Source: an uncultured Bacilli bacterium (GTDB lineage Bacteria; Bacillota_I; Bacilli_A; RF39; UBA660). Taken from it: a stretch of 29,056 nt of DNA. A program made the position numbers and the translations under genes. The first letter of the stretch is position 1, and every line of letters begins with the position of its first letter. The notes under the pieces were generated by a model, which was not told where the DNA came from, did not search any database, and was given only the letters and a program-made list of their open reading frames with translations. The stretch spans positions 1-29,056 of the forward strand of contig CAJTYF010000017.1 of NCBI GenBank assembly GCA_910583945.1, given 5' to 3'. Shown piece after piece: positions 7,881-16,361 of the stretch.

Positions 7881-8642
7881 ATGAAAGAGAATAAAAAGAG
7901 TCCTTTTGTTGTGTTTGAAAATGTTAAAATAACTAAAAAACAACAAGAGGAAATTGAAAATTTGTTAGCCCGATATTCTAATGAAAAAGGCGGAAAAGTG
8001 GTTATGCTTAGTGAAGAAACACCTTCCTTTACGGTGATAAGACATGTTTTTTTTGAACACTCAAAAGAAGTGGATAAAATTTTTTTACAGAAAAACGCAA
8101 GAGGACAATTAAATTTCGTTTTAGAAGGTATTAAACAAAAACATTTTGGAAAAAATGCTTTTGAAAGTAATGAGTGTTTGTTGGAACAATTGTCTTCTTT
8201 TTATTATGATTGGCAAGGCTAGCTTTTTACGAAATTAGAAGAGAAGAGTTTTAGTGGTGTTTTTGCTGAGTGTTGTCATTCATTACATTCTAAAATGGTT
8301 ACAGGAGTGGTGAACGGAAATGAAAAAAACATTCATTTGTATTATGGTTATATGAATGGAAATTTGGCTATTTCTAATGCCGAAAGTATTTTAAGTGCAT
8401 TATGTGAAGAAGTATGGGAATTTGAGGATAATACTTTTATGGAATATAATTTCAATACTCAAACGATGGCTTTTCACTCAATAAAAAGCTTTGATAAGAA
8501 AAAAGAGAAAAAGAAGAAAAGAAAAAAATTGAGAAAAGAGCTAGAAAATATGCAACAACAACTTGAAATTCTTACAAAAAATATGGCTGACTTGCAAGAA
8601 CAACTAAAATTAAGTAAAAGTTTAACGGATGATGGGAGGTGA
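7881..8642 (+). pseudogene. Hypothetical gene interrupted by one in-frame UAG
   Basis: A strong promoter and ribosome binding site lead into 113 codons ending at TAG 8220-8222. The same frame then continues without another stop for 139 codons to TGA 8640-8642, with no base gained or lost. The region after the TAG (LFTKLEEKSFSGVFAECC, then a segment beginning MVTGVVNGNEKN) looks like the same globular protein. The only later ATG (8295) has no ribosome binding site. The last 70 residues are a lysine-rich, coiled-coil-like tail. I do not recognise the family. The simplest reading is a gene with a recent nonsense mutation, for example CAG to TAG. Readthrough is possible. The next gene's ribosome binding site overlaps this stop, so the two were probably coupled. 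Confidence 0.65.
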
Positions 8643-8647
8643 TTTGA

Positions 8648-9250
8648 ATGAGAAGTTTAGTAAGTGAGGTTATGGGAATGGAAAAGAGGCAAGAACGAAA
8701 TATTGATTGGTTTTATTATAATTTAAAAAATCCAGAACATTTTGAATCGGTTTGTCAAAATGGTATTTGGGCGAATGCTTGTTTAACTTCAAAGGAAATT
8801 TTTGATTATCATGGTTTGGCTTATTATATTCGTCTTTATAAAGCCGTTTCTCATTTTGATAAAAAAAATCATTATGATACTTTAGCTTCGATTTCTCCTT
8901 TACTTATGTTAAAAGATGTTAAAGTTCTACCGTGTCATAATAAAGCCTATTTAAGGCAGTTGAGGAATTCAATTTTACCTTTTCGCTATTCTTGTTATGA
9001 GGATGAATATCAAGCTTTTTTATCCATTGATTCTAAAAAAATAATTGGTATAGAGTGTGCACTTTATGATATGGCTAAAGAAAACGAAGGACTTTTTCTT
9101 AAAAATTTAAGTTATTTGTCTGAAATGATTACTTTTATGGAAAGAGAATCTATGGATTTACCAATTTATGACCATTCACGAATGTGTGGAATGTTTACTC
9201 ATGAAGTCGATAAAGAAAGTGTTCTTTACTTGAATCGAAAATTAAATTAA
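8648..9250 (+). CDS. Hypothetical protein with weak ART-like features
   Basis: A 200-aa soluble protein. The start is supported by GGGAGGTGA six bases upstream, which overlaps the stop of the preceding gene. It has no signal peptide. The order of segments recalls small ADP-ribosyltransferase-fold proteins: an N-terminal NPEHFESVCQNGIW (like the 'x-x-L-x-S-I-L-x-x-G-I' entry of such folds), a central YYIRLYKAV, and EDEYQAFLSIDSKKIIGIE near the middle, where ART-like proteins often carry a Glu before the last strand. I see no convincing NAD-binding triad, so this is a hint only. Its partner gene upstream is interrupted, so the operon may be decaying. No standard family is recognised. Confidence 0.7.
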   Translation: MRSLVSEVMGMEKRQERNIDWFYYNLKNPEHFESVCQNGIWANACLTSKEIFDYHGLAYYIRLYKAVSHFDKKNHYDTLASISPLLMLKDVKVLPCHNKAYLRQLRNSILPFRYSCYEDEYQAFLSIDSKKIIGIECALYDMAKENEGLFLKNLSYLSEMITFMERESMDLPIYDHSRMCGMFTHEVDKESVLYLNRKLN

Positions 9251-9320
9251 GATGTTTTAGATTGTATCCTTTTCTTTTTTTATTTTGAATAATTTGATAA
9301 AATAGGGGTGGTGATGGTTC

Positions 9321-11114
9321 ATGAAACAAGAAAATATACGCAATTTTTCCATTATTGCACATATTGATCATGGAAAAAGTACGCTAGCGGATCGTATGCT
9401 TGAAATAACGGGTGCTCTTGAAAAACGCGAAATGAAAGATCAAATTCTAGATAATATGGATTTAGAAAGAGAAAGAGGCATTACAATAAAATTAAATGCA
9501 GTTTCTTTAGATTATACTTACCGTAATGAAAAGTATAAATTGAATTTGATTGATACTCCAGGGCATGTTGATTTTTCTTACGAAGTCTCTAGAAGTTTAG
9601 CGGCTTGTGAAGGCGCTATTTTAGTTGTGGATGCTGCTCAAGGAATTGAAGCACAAACACTTGCGAATCTTTATCTGGCTATGCAAAATGATTTAACGAT
9701 TCTTCCAGTGATTAATAAAATTGATTTACCCAACGCAAATATTCCGAAAGTAAAAGAAGAATTAGTACGAGTGTTAGGCTTTAAGGAAGAAGAAATCTTA
9801 CTTTGTAGTGGGAAGACAGGAGTTGGAGTCAAAGAAGTTCTTGATGCTGTGGTAGAAAAAGTGCATCCACCAAAAAATAATATAAATAAACCTTTAAGGG
9901 CTTTAATTTTTGATTCTTATTTTGACTCTTATAAAGGAGTTGTTGCACTTGTCAAAGTCGTCGATGGGACGATACGATTAAAAGATACGATTTTAATGAT
10001 GGCGAGTGGAAAAAGTTTTGAAGTTACGGAACTTGGTGTGCATACGCCAAAAGAAAAACATCTTGTTGCGTTAGAAAGTGGAAGTGTTGGGTATATTGTC
10101 GCCAGTATTAAAGAAATTGCGAGTGTGGAAGTTGGAGATACGATTACTTTAGCTAATAATCCCGCTCATGAAGCTTTAAGTGGGTATCAAAAAATGAAAC
10201 CGATGGTGTACTCAGGAATATTTCCAGTAGAACCGAATCAATATGAAGCATTAAAAGAAGCTTGTGAAAAGTTAAAACTTAATGACGCGGCTTTAACTTT
10301 TGAGCCCGAAAATTCGGGAGCTTTAGGCTTTGGTTTTCGTGTGGGATTTTTAGGACTCTTACATATGGATATTATTATGACACGCTTAGAAAGAGAATTT
10401 GGGTTAGAAGTGATTGCAACAAGTCCCAGTGTTATTTACAAATTAAACAAAACGAATGGTGAAAGTGAATTTATTGATTCGCCCAATAAAATGATTGATA
10501 CAACGTTTATTAAATCCATTGAAGAGCCTTATATCTATACTAATATTATTGTACCAAGTGATTATATTGGTCCTATTATGGAGTTATGTCAAAATAAAAG
10601 AGGCATTTATAAAAGTTTAGAATATATTGATGATGTCCGTGTCAATATTCATTATGAAATTCCTTTATCAGAAATTGTTTATGATTTTTTTGATAAGTTA
10701 AAAAGTACAACGAAGGGATATGCTTCTTTTGATTATGAGTTATGTGGCTATAAAGAATCTAAACTTGTGAAAATGGATATTTTATTAAATGGCGAAATCG
10801 TGGATGCTTTATCGGTGATTGTCCATAAAGATTTTGCTTATAATCGTGGTCTTGCGATTGTTAAAAAGTTAAGAGAAATGATTCCAAGGCAAATGTTTCA
10901 AATTCCTATTCAAGCAAGTGTAGGCTCCAAAGTCATTGCTAGAGAAAATATAAGTGCGATGAAAAAGAATGTCTTAGCAAAATGTTATGGTGGAGATGTT
11001 TCAAGAAAAAGAAAGTTACTAGAAAAACAAAAAGAAGGAAAGAAGAAAATGAAAATGCTTGGAAGTGTTGAAGTGCCAAAAGAAGCGTTTTTAAGTATTT
11101 TAAAGGAGGAATAA
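9321..11114 (+). CDS. lepA: Elongation factor 4, back-translocating GTPase
   Basis: EF4/LepA is a ribosome-binding translational GTPase. The 597-aa protein has all expected parts: G1 AHIDHGKS (13-20), the switch I region RERGITIK, G3 DTPGHVD, G4 NKID, domain II, then EF-G III/V-like domains with GALGFGFRVGFLGLLHMD. The LepA-specific C-terminal domain ends in the basic segment AKCYGGDVSRKRKLLEKQKEG. Length is normal. The start has a GGGGTGGTGATGG purine-rich site just upstream. In many Firmicutes lepA is directly followed by hemW; here about 3 kb carrying a tandem gene family lies between them. Its 3' end (AAGGAGG) supplies the ribosome binding site of the first family member. Confidence 0.97.
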   Translation: MKQENIRNFSIIAHIDHGKSTLADRMLEITGALEKREMKDQILDNMDLERERGITIKLNAVSLDYTYRNEKYKLNLIDTPGHVDFSYEVSRSLAACEGAILVVDAAQGIEAQTLANLYLAMQNDLTILPVINKIDLPNANIPKVKEELVRVLGFKEEEILLCSGKTGVGVKEVLDAVVEKVHPPKNNINKPLRALIFDSYFDSYKGVVALVKVVDGTIRLKDTILMMASGKSFEVTELGVHTPKEKHLVALESGSVGYIVASIKEIASVEVGDTITLANNPAHEALSGYQKMKPMVYSGIFPVEPNQYEALKEACEKLKLNDAALTFEPENSGALGFGFRVGFLGLLHMDIIMTRLEREFGLEVIATSPSVIYKLNKTNGESEFIDSPNKMIDTTFIKSIEEPYIYTNIIVPSDYIGPIMELCQNKRGIYKSLEYIDDVRVNIHYEIPLSEIVYDFFDKLKSTTKGYASFDYELCGYKESKLVKMDILLNGEIVDALSVIVHKDFAYNRGLAIVKKLREMIPRQMFQIPIQASVGSKVIARENISAMKKNVLAKCYGGDVSRKRKLLEKQKEGKKKMKMLGSVEVPKEAFLSILKEE

Positions 11115-11115
11115 A

Positions 11116-11940
11116 ATGGCCAGAGAAAAGAGAGATAAATTTATTTACCCAGACAAAAAGCGTTATTGTTTAGATGCTTTAAAAAAATCTTTTATGACCA
11201 TAGATGAAGGTACAGAATTTTTAAATTGTCCTTTGTATGTTCTTCTTTTCTTTATTTGAGAAGAATATAAAAAAACCAAATCTGAAGTATTAAAGCAAAT
11301 CATTTTAAATTATTCTGAATTTCATTTTTTTGAAAGTAAAAATATTTCTGAGAAATCTTTAAATTTACAAAAAGAAATTGTATTGGTCGCTTTAACTTAC
11401 AGAATATCTGTTGTCAATTTATGTCGATTGTTTGAAACTAGTTATGATGATATTGAAAAAGTATTTGAAAATTTTTCGATTTACAATTTTCCTATTTATT
11501 TTCTCAATTTAGAAACGATGAATGAAAATGAAGAATTTGAAACTTTAGCTTTTAAAAAGGGAAAACACTATTTTTTAAGAGTTCAAGAATTACGTAGATT
11601 TAAAATAAAAGCCATTCAAGAAGGAAATGACGAAAAATTAGAAGTTTTTAATGAGAAAATTCGATCTCTTCAAAATGAAATAAATGACAGTGCAGCTTTA
11701 GCACTTCAAAATAATGATGAAATAACTCATGAAGAACTTTTGGTTATTATCAACTATCGTATTAAATATGGGTTATCAAGAATCCAATGTGAAGAGATGT
11801 TTGGTGTGAAAGAATTTCGTTTAAGAGAATATGAAAATAAGCTTATTGAAAAAGATGATTATTATCGTGCAAAATTATATTTTTTAAATGAGTTTCAAAG
11901 TAGACATTCTAAATCAGATCAAGGAATATTTCAGAGGTAA
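11116..11940 (+). pseudogene. HTH-like family copy A, interrupted by one UGA
   Basis: This starts one base after the lepA stop, using AAGGAGG in the lepA end, and reads 275 codons to TAA 11938-11940 with a single in-frame TGA at 11257-11259. It aligns along its length with the intact copy at 13040-14077 but lacks that protein's first 70 or so residues. Aligned pieces include KEIVLVALTYRISVVNLCRL with KEIVMVALTFRVSRENMCRV, and INYRIKYGLS with IDYRIKYSLG. The TGA falls at a hydrophobic position (Ile in the intact copy), so a Leu TTA to TGA change is plausible. UGA is a stop elsewhere in the window, so I call this a recent pseudogene. The part from 11383 on could still be made only if it reinitiates. 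Confidence 0.7.
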
Positions 11941-11944
11941 TATT

Positions 11945-12790
11945 ATGGATTTGGAAAAAATTAAATATTTTATTAATGAAGGTTCTCTTCTTATAAATCT
12001 TGGTCATTATTTTGGATTGACTGACGATTTAATAAAAAAGAATTAAAGCTTTAAATAATCCAAAATCCTCTGATTATAATCCTCTAGAATATAAAAGATT
12101 GATAAAATTCGAGAGAATTACGAAAAAGCTCAAGAACATTATCGAAAAAAACAAGAGCTTCTTTTTGGTAAAAATGCGGCGATTATAGAGTGTATTAAAA
12201 CCGAACAAAGGGCAGAGTTGAACAAGTGCAAAGAGTCACTCATCGACCTAGGAATGTGGTTTTGAAAATTTTAAAAAGTGAATATCTAAAATCAAGTTTT
12301 AAAAACTATTCTTTTAAAATATAATTAATTATTTTACTTTAAAAGAAAAGAAGAAATTCATTAATAAAACGACTGAAGTTTAAAAAGAAATGATGTAGAT
12401 CATTTTTAAGTATCGCTTATCAAAAGAAAATGTTGTTTTATTATTTAATACCGATTTAAAAGATGTGATGGAGTTATATTCTCTTTTTTCTGAATATCAA
12501 GATTCGTTAAAAGCAATTGGCGAACAAAACATTAATTTTGGAAAACAAAATGTTTCAATGGCTAAAGATTATTATTTCAGAAGAAATGAATTGGTTTCAA
12601 ATTAAATAATATAGAAAAGTAAGTGATCATGGTAAGATAGACGATTATCAAAAAAAAATAAATGAATTACAAAACGACAAATGTGAAATTCTTTTAAAAA
12701 ATAGAAATCTTTTAAATTAAGAAGAACAAATTTGAATGATTTTATTAAAAATACGTCCCTTAATTTTTGAAAAGATTCTAAAAAAGGTAT
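11945..12790 (+). pseudogene. HTH-like family copy B, heavily decayed
   Basis: This begins with ATG 11945, four bases after copy A, with an AGAGG site. The first 33 codons (MDLEKIKYFINEGSLLINLG) match the N-terminus of the intact copy (MDLLEQIKDLIDQGYTLKQI). The frame ends at TAA 12044-12046, and a shifted frame continues with NPLEYKRLIKF and later KYRLSKENVVLLFNTDLKDV, which matches FRVSRENMCRVLQTSLEDI. Further stops (for example TAG near 12394, TAA near 12603) and frame changes follow. Order and spacing of the pieces follow the intact copy, so this is one full-length gene with many disabling mutations. It is clearly older decay than copy A. Confidence 0.7.
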
Positions 12791-12802
12791 CAGTGAAAAT
12801 CT

Positions 12803-13030
12803 ATGTCTTTAAATGATAAAATACTTTCTTTAATTAAGAATATAGATTATAAGTTTTATGATGGAAAAGAATATGAATTATTAATGCATAAATTGATAAA
12901 AATAAAAGAGAATTTTTATATCATCGATTGAAAGAAATTAATTTTAATTTGAAATTTAAGAAAAAAGAGGAGATTTAATAAAAGAAAGTTCTTATTGTGA
13001 TGAAAGATATTTTTCATATAAAAAATAGGT
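12803..13030 (+). pseudogene. Possible further family remnant
   Basis: ATG 12803 opens a 42-codon frame ending at TGA 12929-12931. The sequence MSLNDKILSLIKN and then EYELLMHKLIKIKEN loosely resembles the N-terminal part of the intact copy (DLLEQIKDLIDQG, then EYERLKNKMNENR). Beyond the stop, the frames are full of stops up to the ribosome binding site of the next gene. This may be a fourth copy that lost most of its length, or leftover spacer. Support is weak. Confidence 0.3.
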
Positions 13031-13039
13031 GGTGAAATT

Positions 13040-14077
13040 ATGGACTTATTAGAACAAATAAAAGATTTAATTGATCAAGGCTATACATTAAAACAAATTG
13101 CTGGAATTTTAAATCAAAATTATTCAGAAATAAAAAAAAGAGTTGAAGTGCTAAAATGTTCTAATATTTTTGAAGAACAAAAAGAATATGAACGTTTAAA
13201 AAATAAAATGAATGAAAATAGAAATAATCGCTTTAAAGAAGCTGGAATAAAAAATAAGGGTAAGTTGTCACCTGTTAGTAATTTAATAGGCACTATTATT
13301 CATTTAATCAAAAATGAAAAGATAAATGTAGAAAAGGGAGCTGAATTATTAAAAATAAGTCTACATACGATGCTTACTTTATTAATAGAAGAAAATCAGA
13401 GAACACCTAATCCAATTTTGCAAGATATCATAGAGAGATACAAAGAAAAAGAATTATTTTTAAGTAAAGATTATGCTTCTAAATCTTATGAATTTCAAAA
13501 AGAAATTGTGATGGTTGCTTTGACTTTTCGAGTTTCTAGAGAAAATATGTGTCGAGTCCTTCAAACCAGTTTAGAAGATATTGAGGGAGTGTATCGTCAA
13601 TTTTCGAATTTAAGCCAATATTTTTATTGTTTAGAGGAAGAAACCGTTAATGAAAAAAAAGAATTAAAAGATTTAGCGTTTCATAAAGCATTGATGTATT
13701 TTAAAACACGTAAAGTGTATATACAAAATTTAGAAAAAGCCCAACAAAGTAACGATTCATTAAAAATAGAAGCCTATAATGAAAGATTAAAGGATTTAAG
13801 AAAAACGATTATGGATGCTTCAATTCATGAATTGGAATCTAAAACCTTGTTAGAAGCTGAAGAAATCAAATTGCTGATTGATTATCGAATTAAATATAGT
13901 TTAGGGTTAAATTATATTTGCTATAAATTTCCTATTTCTCATCATACCGTTGAAAAATATGAAGAAAGTCTTATTTTAACGGATGACACCAGTTATTATG
14001 AAGAAAAGCTAGGTTTTTTAAATCATAGATATGGACAAGTAGCGATGAGTTATTATAATGGAGTTAAAATAAAGTGA
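13040..14077 (+). CDS. Intact member of an unrecognised HTH-like family (copy D)
   Basis: This 345-aa protein is the only undamaged member of the tandem array at 11116-14077. Residues 1-40 (IDQGYTLKQIAGILNQNYSEIKKRV) look like a helix-turn-helix. Two later segments look like related helical modules: KEIVMVALTFRVSRENMCRV followed by QTSLEDIEGVY, and IKLLIDYRIKYSLGLNYICY followed by SHHTVEKYEESL. Each has a YRI/FRV core, a Cys and a second helix ending in E-x-Y or similar, reminiscent of repeated sigma-region-4 or HTH units. A charged helical linker lies between them. It has no signal peptide or membrane segment. AGGTGGTG supports the start. Its stop overlaps the hemW GTG start (GTGA), so translation is coupled. 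A DNA-binding role is inferred from shape only; I do not recognise the family. Confidence 0.8.
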   Translation: MDLLEQIKDLIDQGYTLKQIAGILNQNYSEIKKRVEVLKCSNIFEEQKEYERLKNKMNENRNNRFKEAGIKNKGKLSPVSNLIGTIIHLIKNEKINVEKGAELLKISLHTMLTLLIEENQRTPNPILQDIIERYKEKELFLSKDYASKSYEFQKEIVMVALTFRVSRENMCRVLQTSLEDIEGVYRQFSNLSQYFYCLEEETVNEKKELKDLAFHKALMYFKTRKVYIQNLEKAQQSNDSLKIEAYNERLKDLRKTIMDASIHELESKTLLEAEEIKLLIDYRIKYSLGLNYICYKFPISHHTVEKYEESLILTDDTSYYEEKLGFLNHRYGQVAMSYYNGVKIK

Positions 14078-15153
14078 AATCCGTTTATATTCATTTACCT
14101 TTTTGTAAGACGATTTGTTCTTATTGTGATTTTTGTAAAGTTTTTTATGATGAGAAAAACGTGGTAAAATATTTAAATGTTTTAAAAGAGGAGATAAGAG
14201 ATTTTTATAATGGAGAAGACATTGAATCGATTTATATTGGAGGAGGAACGCCTTCTTGTTTGCCGATTCCTTATTTAAAAAAATTATTTTCTTATTTCAG
14301 TCTTTTTAAAATTAATCATTTAAAAGAAGTAACCTTTGAATGTAATTTAAATGATATTACGGAAGAGTTGCTTTCCTTTTTAAAAGGAAAAGTGAATCGT
14401 TTAAGTATAGGCATTCAATCTTTTAATCCAAAAAAGTTAAAAATCATGGGAAGAAGTCATACGTTTAAAGAAGCTTTAAAAAAAATAACATTATGTCGAC
14501 GTTTAGGTTTTTCTAATATTAATGTGGATTTTATGTATGGTTTTAAAGAAGAAACGCTTCAAGACATGAAAAAAGATTTAAAACGTCTTCTAAAGTTGAA
14601 ACCCAATCATATTAGCACGTATAGTTTAATGGTTGAACCGAATACGCTTCTTAAAATTAATCATTATGAACGTTGCAGTGATGAAAGGGATGCTTGCTTT
14701 TATAAAGAAATTTGTAAATTGTTAAAAAAAGAAAAGTTTCAGCATTATGAAGTGAGTAATTTTGCTTTAAAAGGATATGAATCAGTGCATAATTTGCGTT
14801 ATTGGAAAAATCAAGAATATTATGGATTTGGTGTTTCAGCATCCGGTTATGTAGAGAAAGTGCGTTATACGAATACACGTTCTTTAACTCAGTATATGAA
14901 AGGAAATTTTGTTAAAGAACGAGAAATTCTTACTAAAAAGGACATTATGGATTATCATTTGATGCTAGGGTTTCGTTTAGTTGGAGGTTTTTCGGTTGAA
15001 ATGTTTGAAAAATTGTATCAAGTGAAGCTAGAAAGTGTTTATCCCATTAAGCCGTTATTAAAAAATAAAGATTTAATGTTAAAAAAAGGAAATATTTTTA
15101 TAAATCCGGACAAACTATATGTAATGAATGAGATTTTAATTAAAATGATATAG
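14074..15153 (+). CDS. hemW: Radical SAM heme chaperone HemW
   Basis: HemW is a coproporphyrinogen-III-oxidase-like radical SAM protein that binds heme and acts as a heme chaperone, not as HemN. The 359-aa protein has C-x3-C-x2-C at Cys11, 15 and 18 (PFCKTICSYCDF), GGGTP at 56-60, a QSFNPKKLKIMGRSH segment, DFMYGF, and the HNLRYWKNQEYYGFG segment typical of HemW. HemN-specific N-terminal features are absent. GTG is the start; it overlaps the preceding stop by four bases. Firmicutes often carry hemW next to lepA; here the family array sits between. No hrcA or dnaK follows. The protein is slightly shorter than the common 375-380 aa. Confidence 0.88.
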   Translation: MKSVYIHLPFCKTICSYCDFCKVFYDEKNVVKYLNVLKEEIRDFYNGEDIESIYIGGGTPSCLPIPYLKKLFSYFSLFKINHLKEVTFECNLNDITEELLSFLKGKVNRLSIGIQSFNPKKLKIMGRSHTFKEALKKITLCRRLGFSNINVDFMYGFKEETLQDMKKDLKRLLKLKPNHISTYSLMVEPNTLLKINHYERCSDERDACFYKEICKLLKKEKFQHYEVSNFALKGYESVHNLRYWKNQEYYGFGVSASGYVEKVRYTNTRSLTQYMKGNFVKEREILTKKDIMDYHLMLGFRLVGGFSVEMFEKLYQVKLESVYPIKPLLKNKDLMLKKGNIFINPDKLYVMNEILIKMI

Positions 15154-15164
15154 AGGGTGGGATT

Positions 15165-15614
15165 TTGAAAAAACTTGTTTTATTCCTTTTTTTATTTTTT
15201 CCAAATTTTGTTTTAGCTCAGACGTTAAAACTTGATGATTTAAAAGTTTTAAATGGGAGTTTATCCCCTCAATTTGATGGACTTAATAATTATTATACGA
15301 TTTCTTTAGAAAAAGACGTTATGGAAATCGTTTTTGATTATGAAGAAAAGGATTATACGGTTCAAGTCATTAATAATTATGATTTAGAAAATAATTCGAT
15401 TGTTTTTTTAGAACTGACTCGAGAGGAAGAGAAAGCGAATTATGTTTTTCATATTTTAAAAGAAGAAGAGGAAATCGTTCAAAATGTTTTTAATGAAGAG
15501 GTGAATGAACCGACACCTGTTATGTATGAATATAAAATATTTGTTATTCCTACTGCTTGTTTTATTCTTATTTTTATTGCTTATAAGCTTATTTTTAGGC
15601 ATCATAAAAAATAA
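15165..15614 (+). CDS. Secreted, membrane-anchored cadherin-like domain protein
   Basis: This 149-aa protein has a signal peptide (MKKLVLFLFLFFPNFVLAQ, likely cut after FVLA). One cadherin-like beta-sandwich domain follows (about residues 20-90), recognisable from LDDLKVLNGSLSPQFDGLNNYYT, split here as LKVLNGSLSPQFD and NNYYTISL. Next come an acidic linker and a C-terminal membrane segment (about 126-143) ending in HHKK. It would be a type I membrane protein facing outward. Such domains often bind surface polysaccharide or protein. TTG start with GGGTGGG upstream. It follows hemW by 11 bases and may share its transcript. Confidence 0.75.
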   Translation: MKKLVLFLFLFFPNFVLAQTLKLDDLKVLNGSLSPQFDGLNNYYTISLEKDVMEIVFDYEEKDYTVQVINNYDLENNSIVFLELTREEEKANYVFHILKEEEEIVQNVFNEEVNEPTPVMYEYKIFVIPTACFILIFIAYKLIFRHHKK

Positions 15615-15647
15615 ATCATTCTAATATAGTTTATTAGGTGATTTTTT

Positions 15648-16271
15648 TTGAAATATATTGCTCATAGAGGGCTTAGAGAAAATAAATATGAAGAAAATAC
15701 AATTAATGCTTTTTTAAATGCTATACAAAATCCTAATGTGTCTGGATTTGAATTTGATATTAGAGTCACAAAAGATAACTATTTTGTGGTGCATCATAAT
15801 GCTTTTATTAAAGGGGATTTAATCAAAAATAAAACGTATCGTTATTTAAAAAAAGAGTATAATTTGCCGCTTTTAACGGATGTTTTAAAATTGGAAACGG
15901 ATAAGATTATGTTAATCGAAATTAAAGATACTCACATTCCTTTTAAAAAACTGAATCGACTTTTAAAAAAGTACAGTTATCGAAATCTTTATGTTATGAG
16001 TTTTCATAATTCGGTGATTTATAAATTGTGTGAATACCGTTGTACGGCGAAGTTAGGTATTTTGAATTATGTTTTAAATAGCGAAGCGGATTATAATTTG
16101 GATTTTATAGGTTTAATTAATGATTTGTCGAATCGAAAATTGATTGATAATTACAAAAAAAGACAGGTAGAAGTATTTTTATATGGTGTTTTAAACGAAG
16201 AAAAAGATCTTCGTTATGAAGATGTGTATTACATTGTGGATGGCATTCCTCAAAACAGAAACGAATTGTAA
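15648..16271 (+). CDS. Glycerophosphodiester phosphodiesterase family protein
   Basis: A 207-aa GDPD-family protein. These enzymes hydrolyse glycerophosphodiesters to glycerol-3-phosphate and an alcohol in lipid turnover. The active-site residues are visible: His6-Arg7 in AHRG, Glu35 and Asp37 in FEFDIR, and His50 in FVVHHN. The usual HD at that last site is HN, so one common acid is lost. LIEIKD near residue 90 is the central strand, and DGIPQNR at the end matches the family's last strand ('V-D-G-I/D-x-P'). At 207 aa it is shorter than the usual 240-250. It has no signal peptide, so it would act in the cytoplasm. TTG start with AGGTGA upstream; a terminator overlaps the stop. Confidence 0.85.
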   Translation: MKYIAHRGLRENKYEENTINAFLNAIQNPNVSGFEFDIRVTKDNYFVVHHNAFIKGDLIKNKTYRYLKKEYNLPLLTDVLKLETDKIMLIEIKDTHIPFKKLNRLLKKYSYRNLYVMSFHNSVIYKLCEYRCTAKLGILNYVLNSEADYNLDFIGLINDLSNRKLIDNYKKRQVEVFLYGVLNEEKDLRYEDVYYIVDGIPQNRNEL

Positions 16272-16286
16272 AGTTTCTTTTTTTAT
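16257..16286 (+). terminator. Rho-independent terminator after the GDPD gene
   Basis: Inverted repeat AGAAAC (16257-16262) and GTTTCT (16273-16278) followed by a T run. It overlaps the GDPD stop codon. Confidence 0.6.
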
Positions 16287-16328
16287 TTTAGCTTCCTTTA
16301 TTTATCTATTTTAAATCTAAAAATCTTA

Positions 16329-16337
16329 TGCTATAAT
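16329..16337 (+). promoter_or_regulatory. Extended -10 promoter for the 16362 gene
   Basis: TGCTATAAT is a consensus extended -10 element. No good -35 is seen at the expected distance (TTTTAA at best). Transcription start would be near 16344, before the AGGAAGTGG ribosome binding site. Confidence 0.6.
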
Positions 16338-16361
16338 TTAGAAAGAATAGGAAGTGGAAAC

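Noticed and set aside
8220..8222. UAG as pyrrolysine
   Set aside because: UAG ends other genes in the window (for example 4707, 15153, 27011) and the protein is not of a methylamine family.
11257..11259. UGA as a selenocysteine codon
   Set aside because: The aligned residue in the intact copy is hydrophobic, there is no redox motif, and I see no clear stem-loop just after the codon.
11116..11940. UGA read as Trp (Mollicutes code 4)
   Set aside because: Conserved genes (alaS, valS, lepA) use TGG for Trp and have no internal TGA, while TGA ends several clear genes (8642, 14077, 19530, 24111), with promoters or coupled starts at those points.
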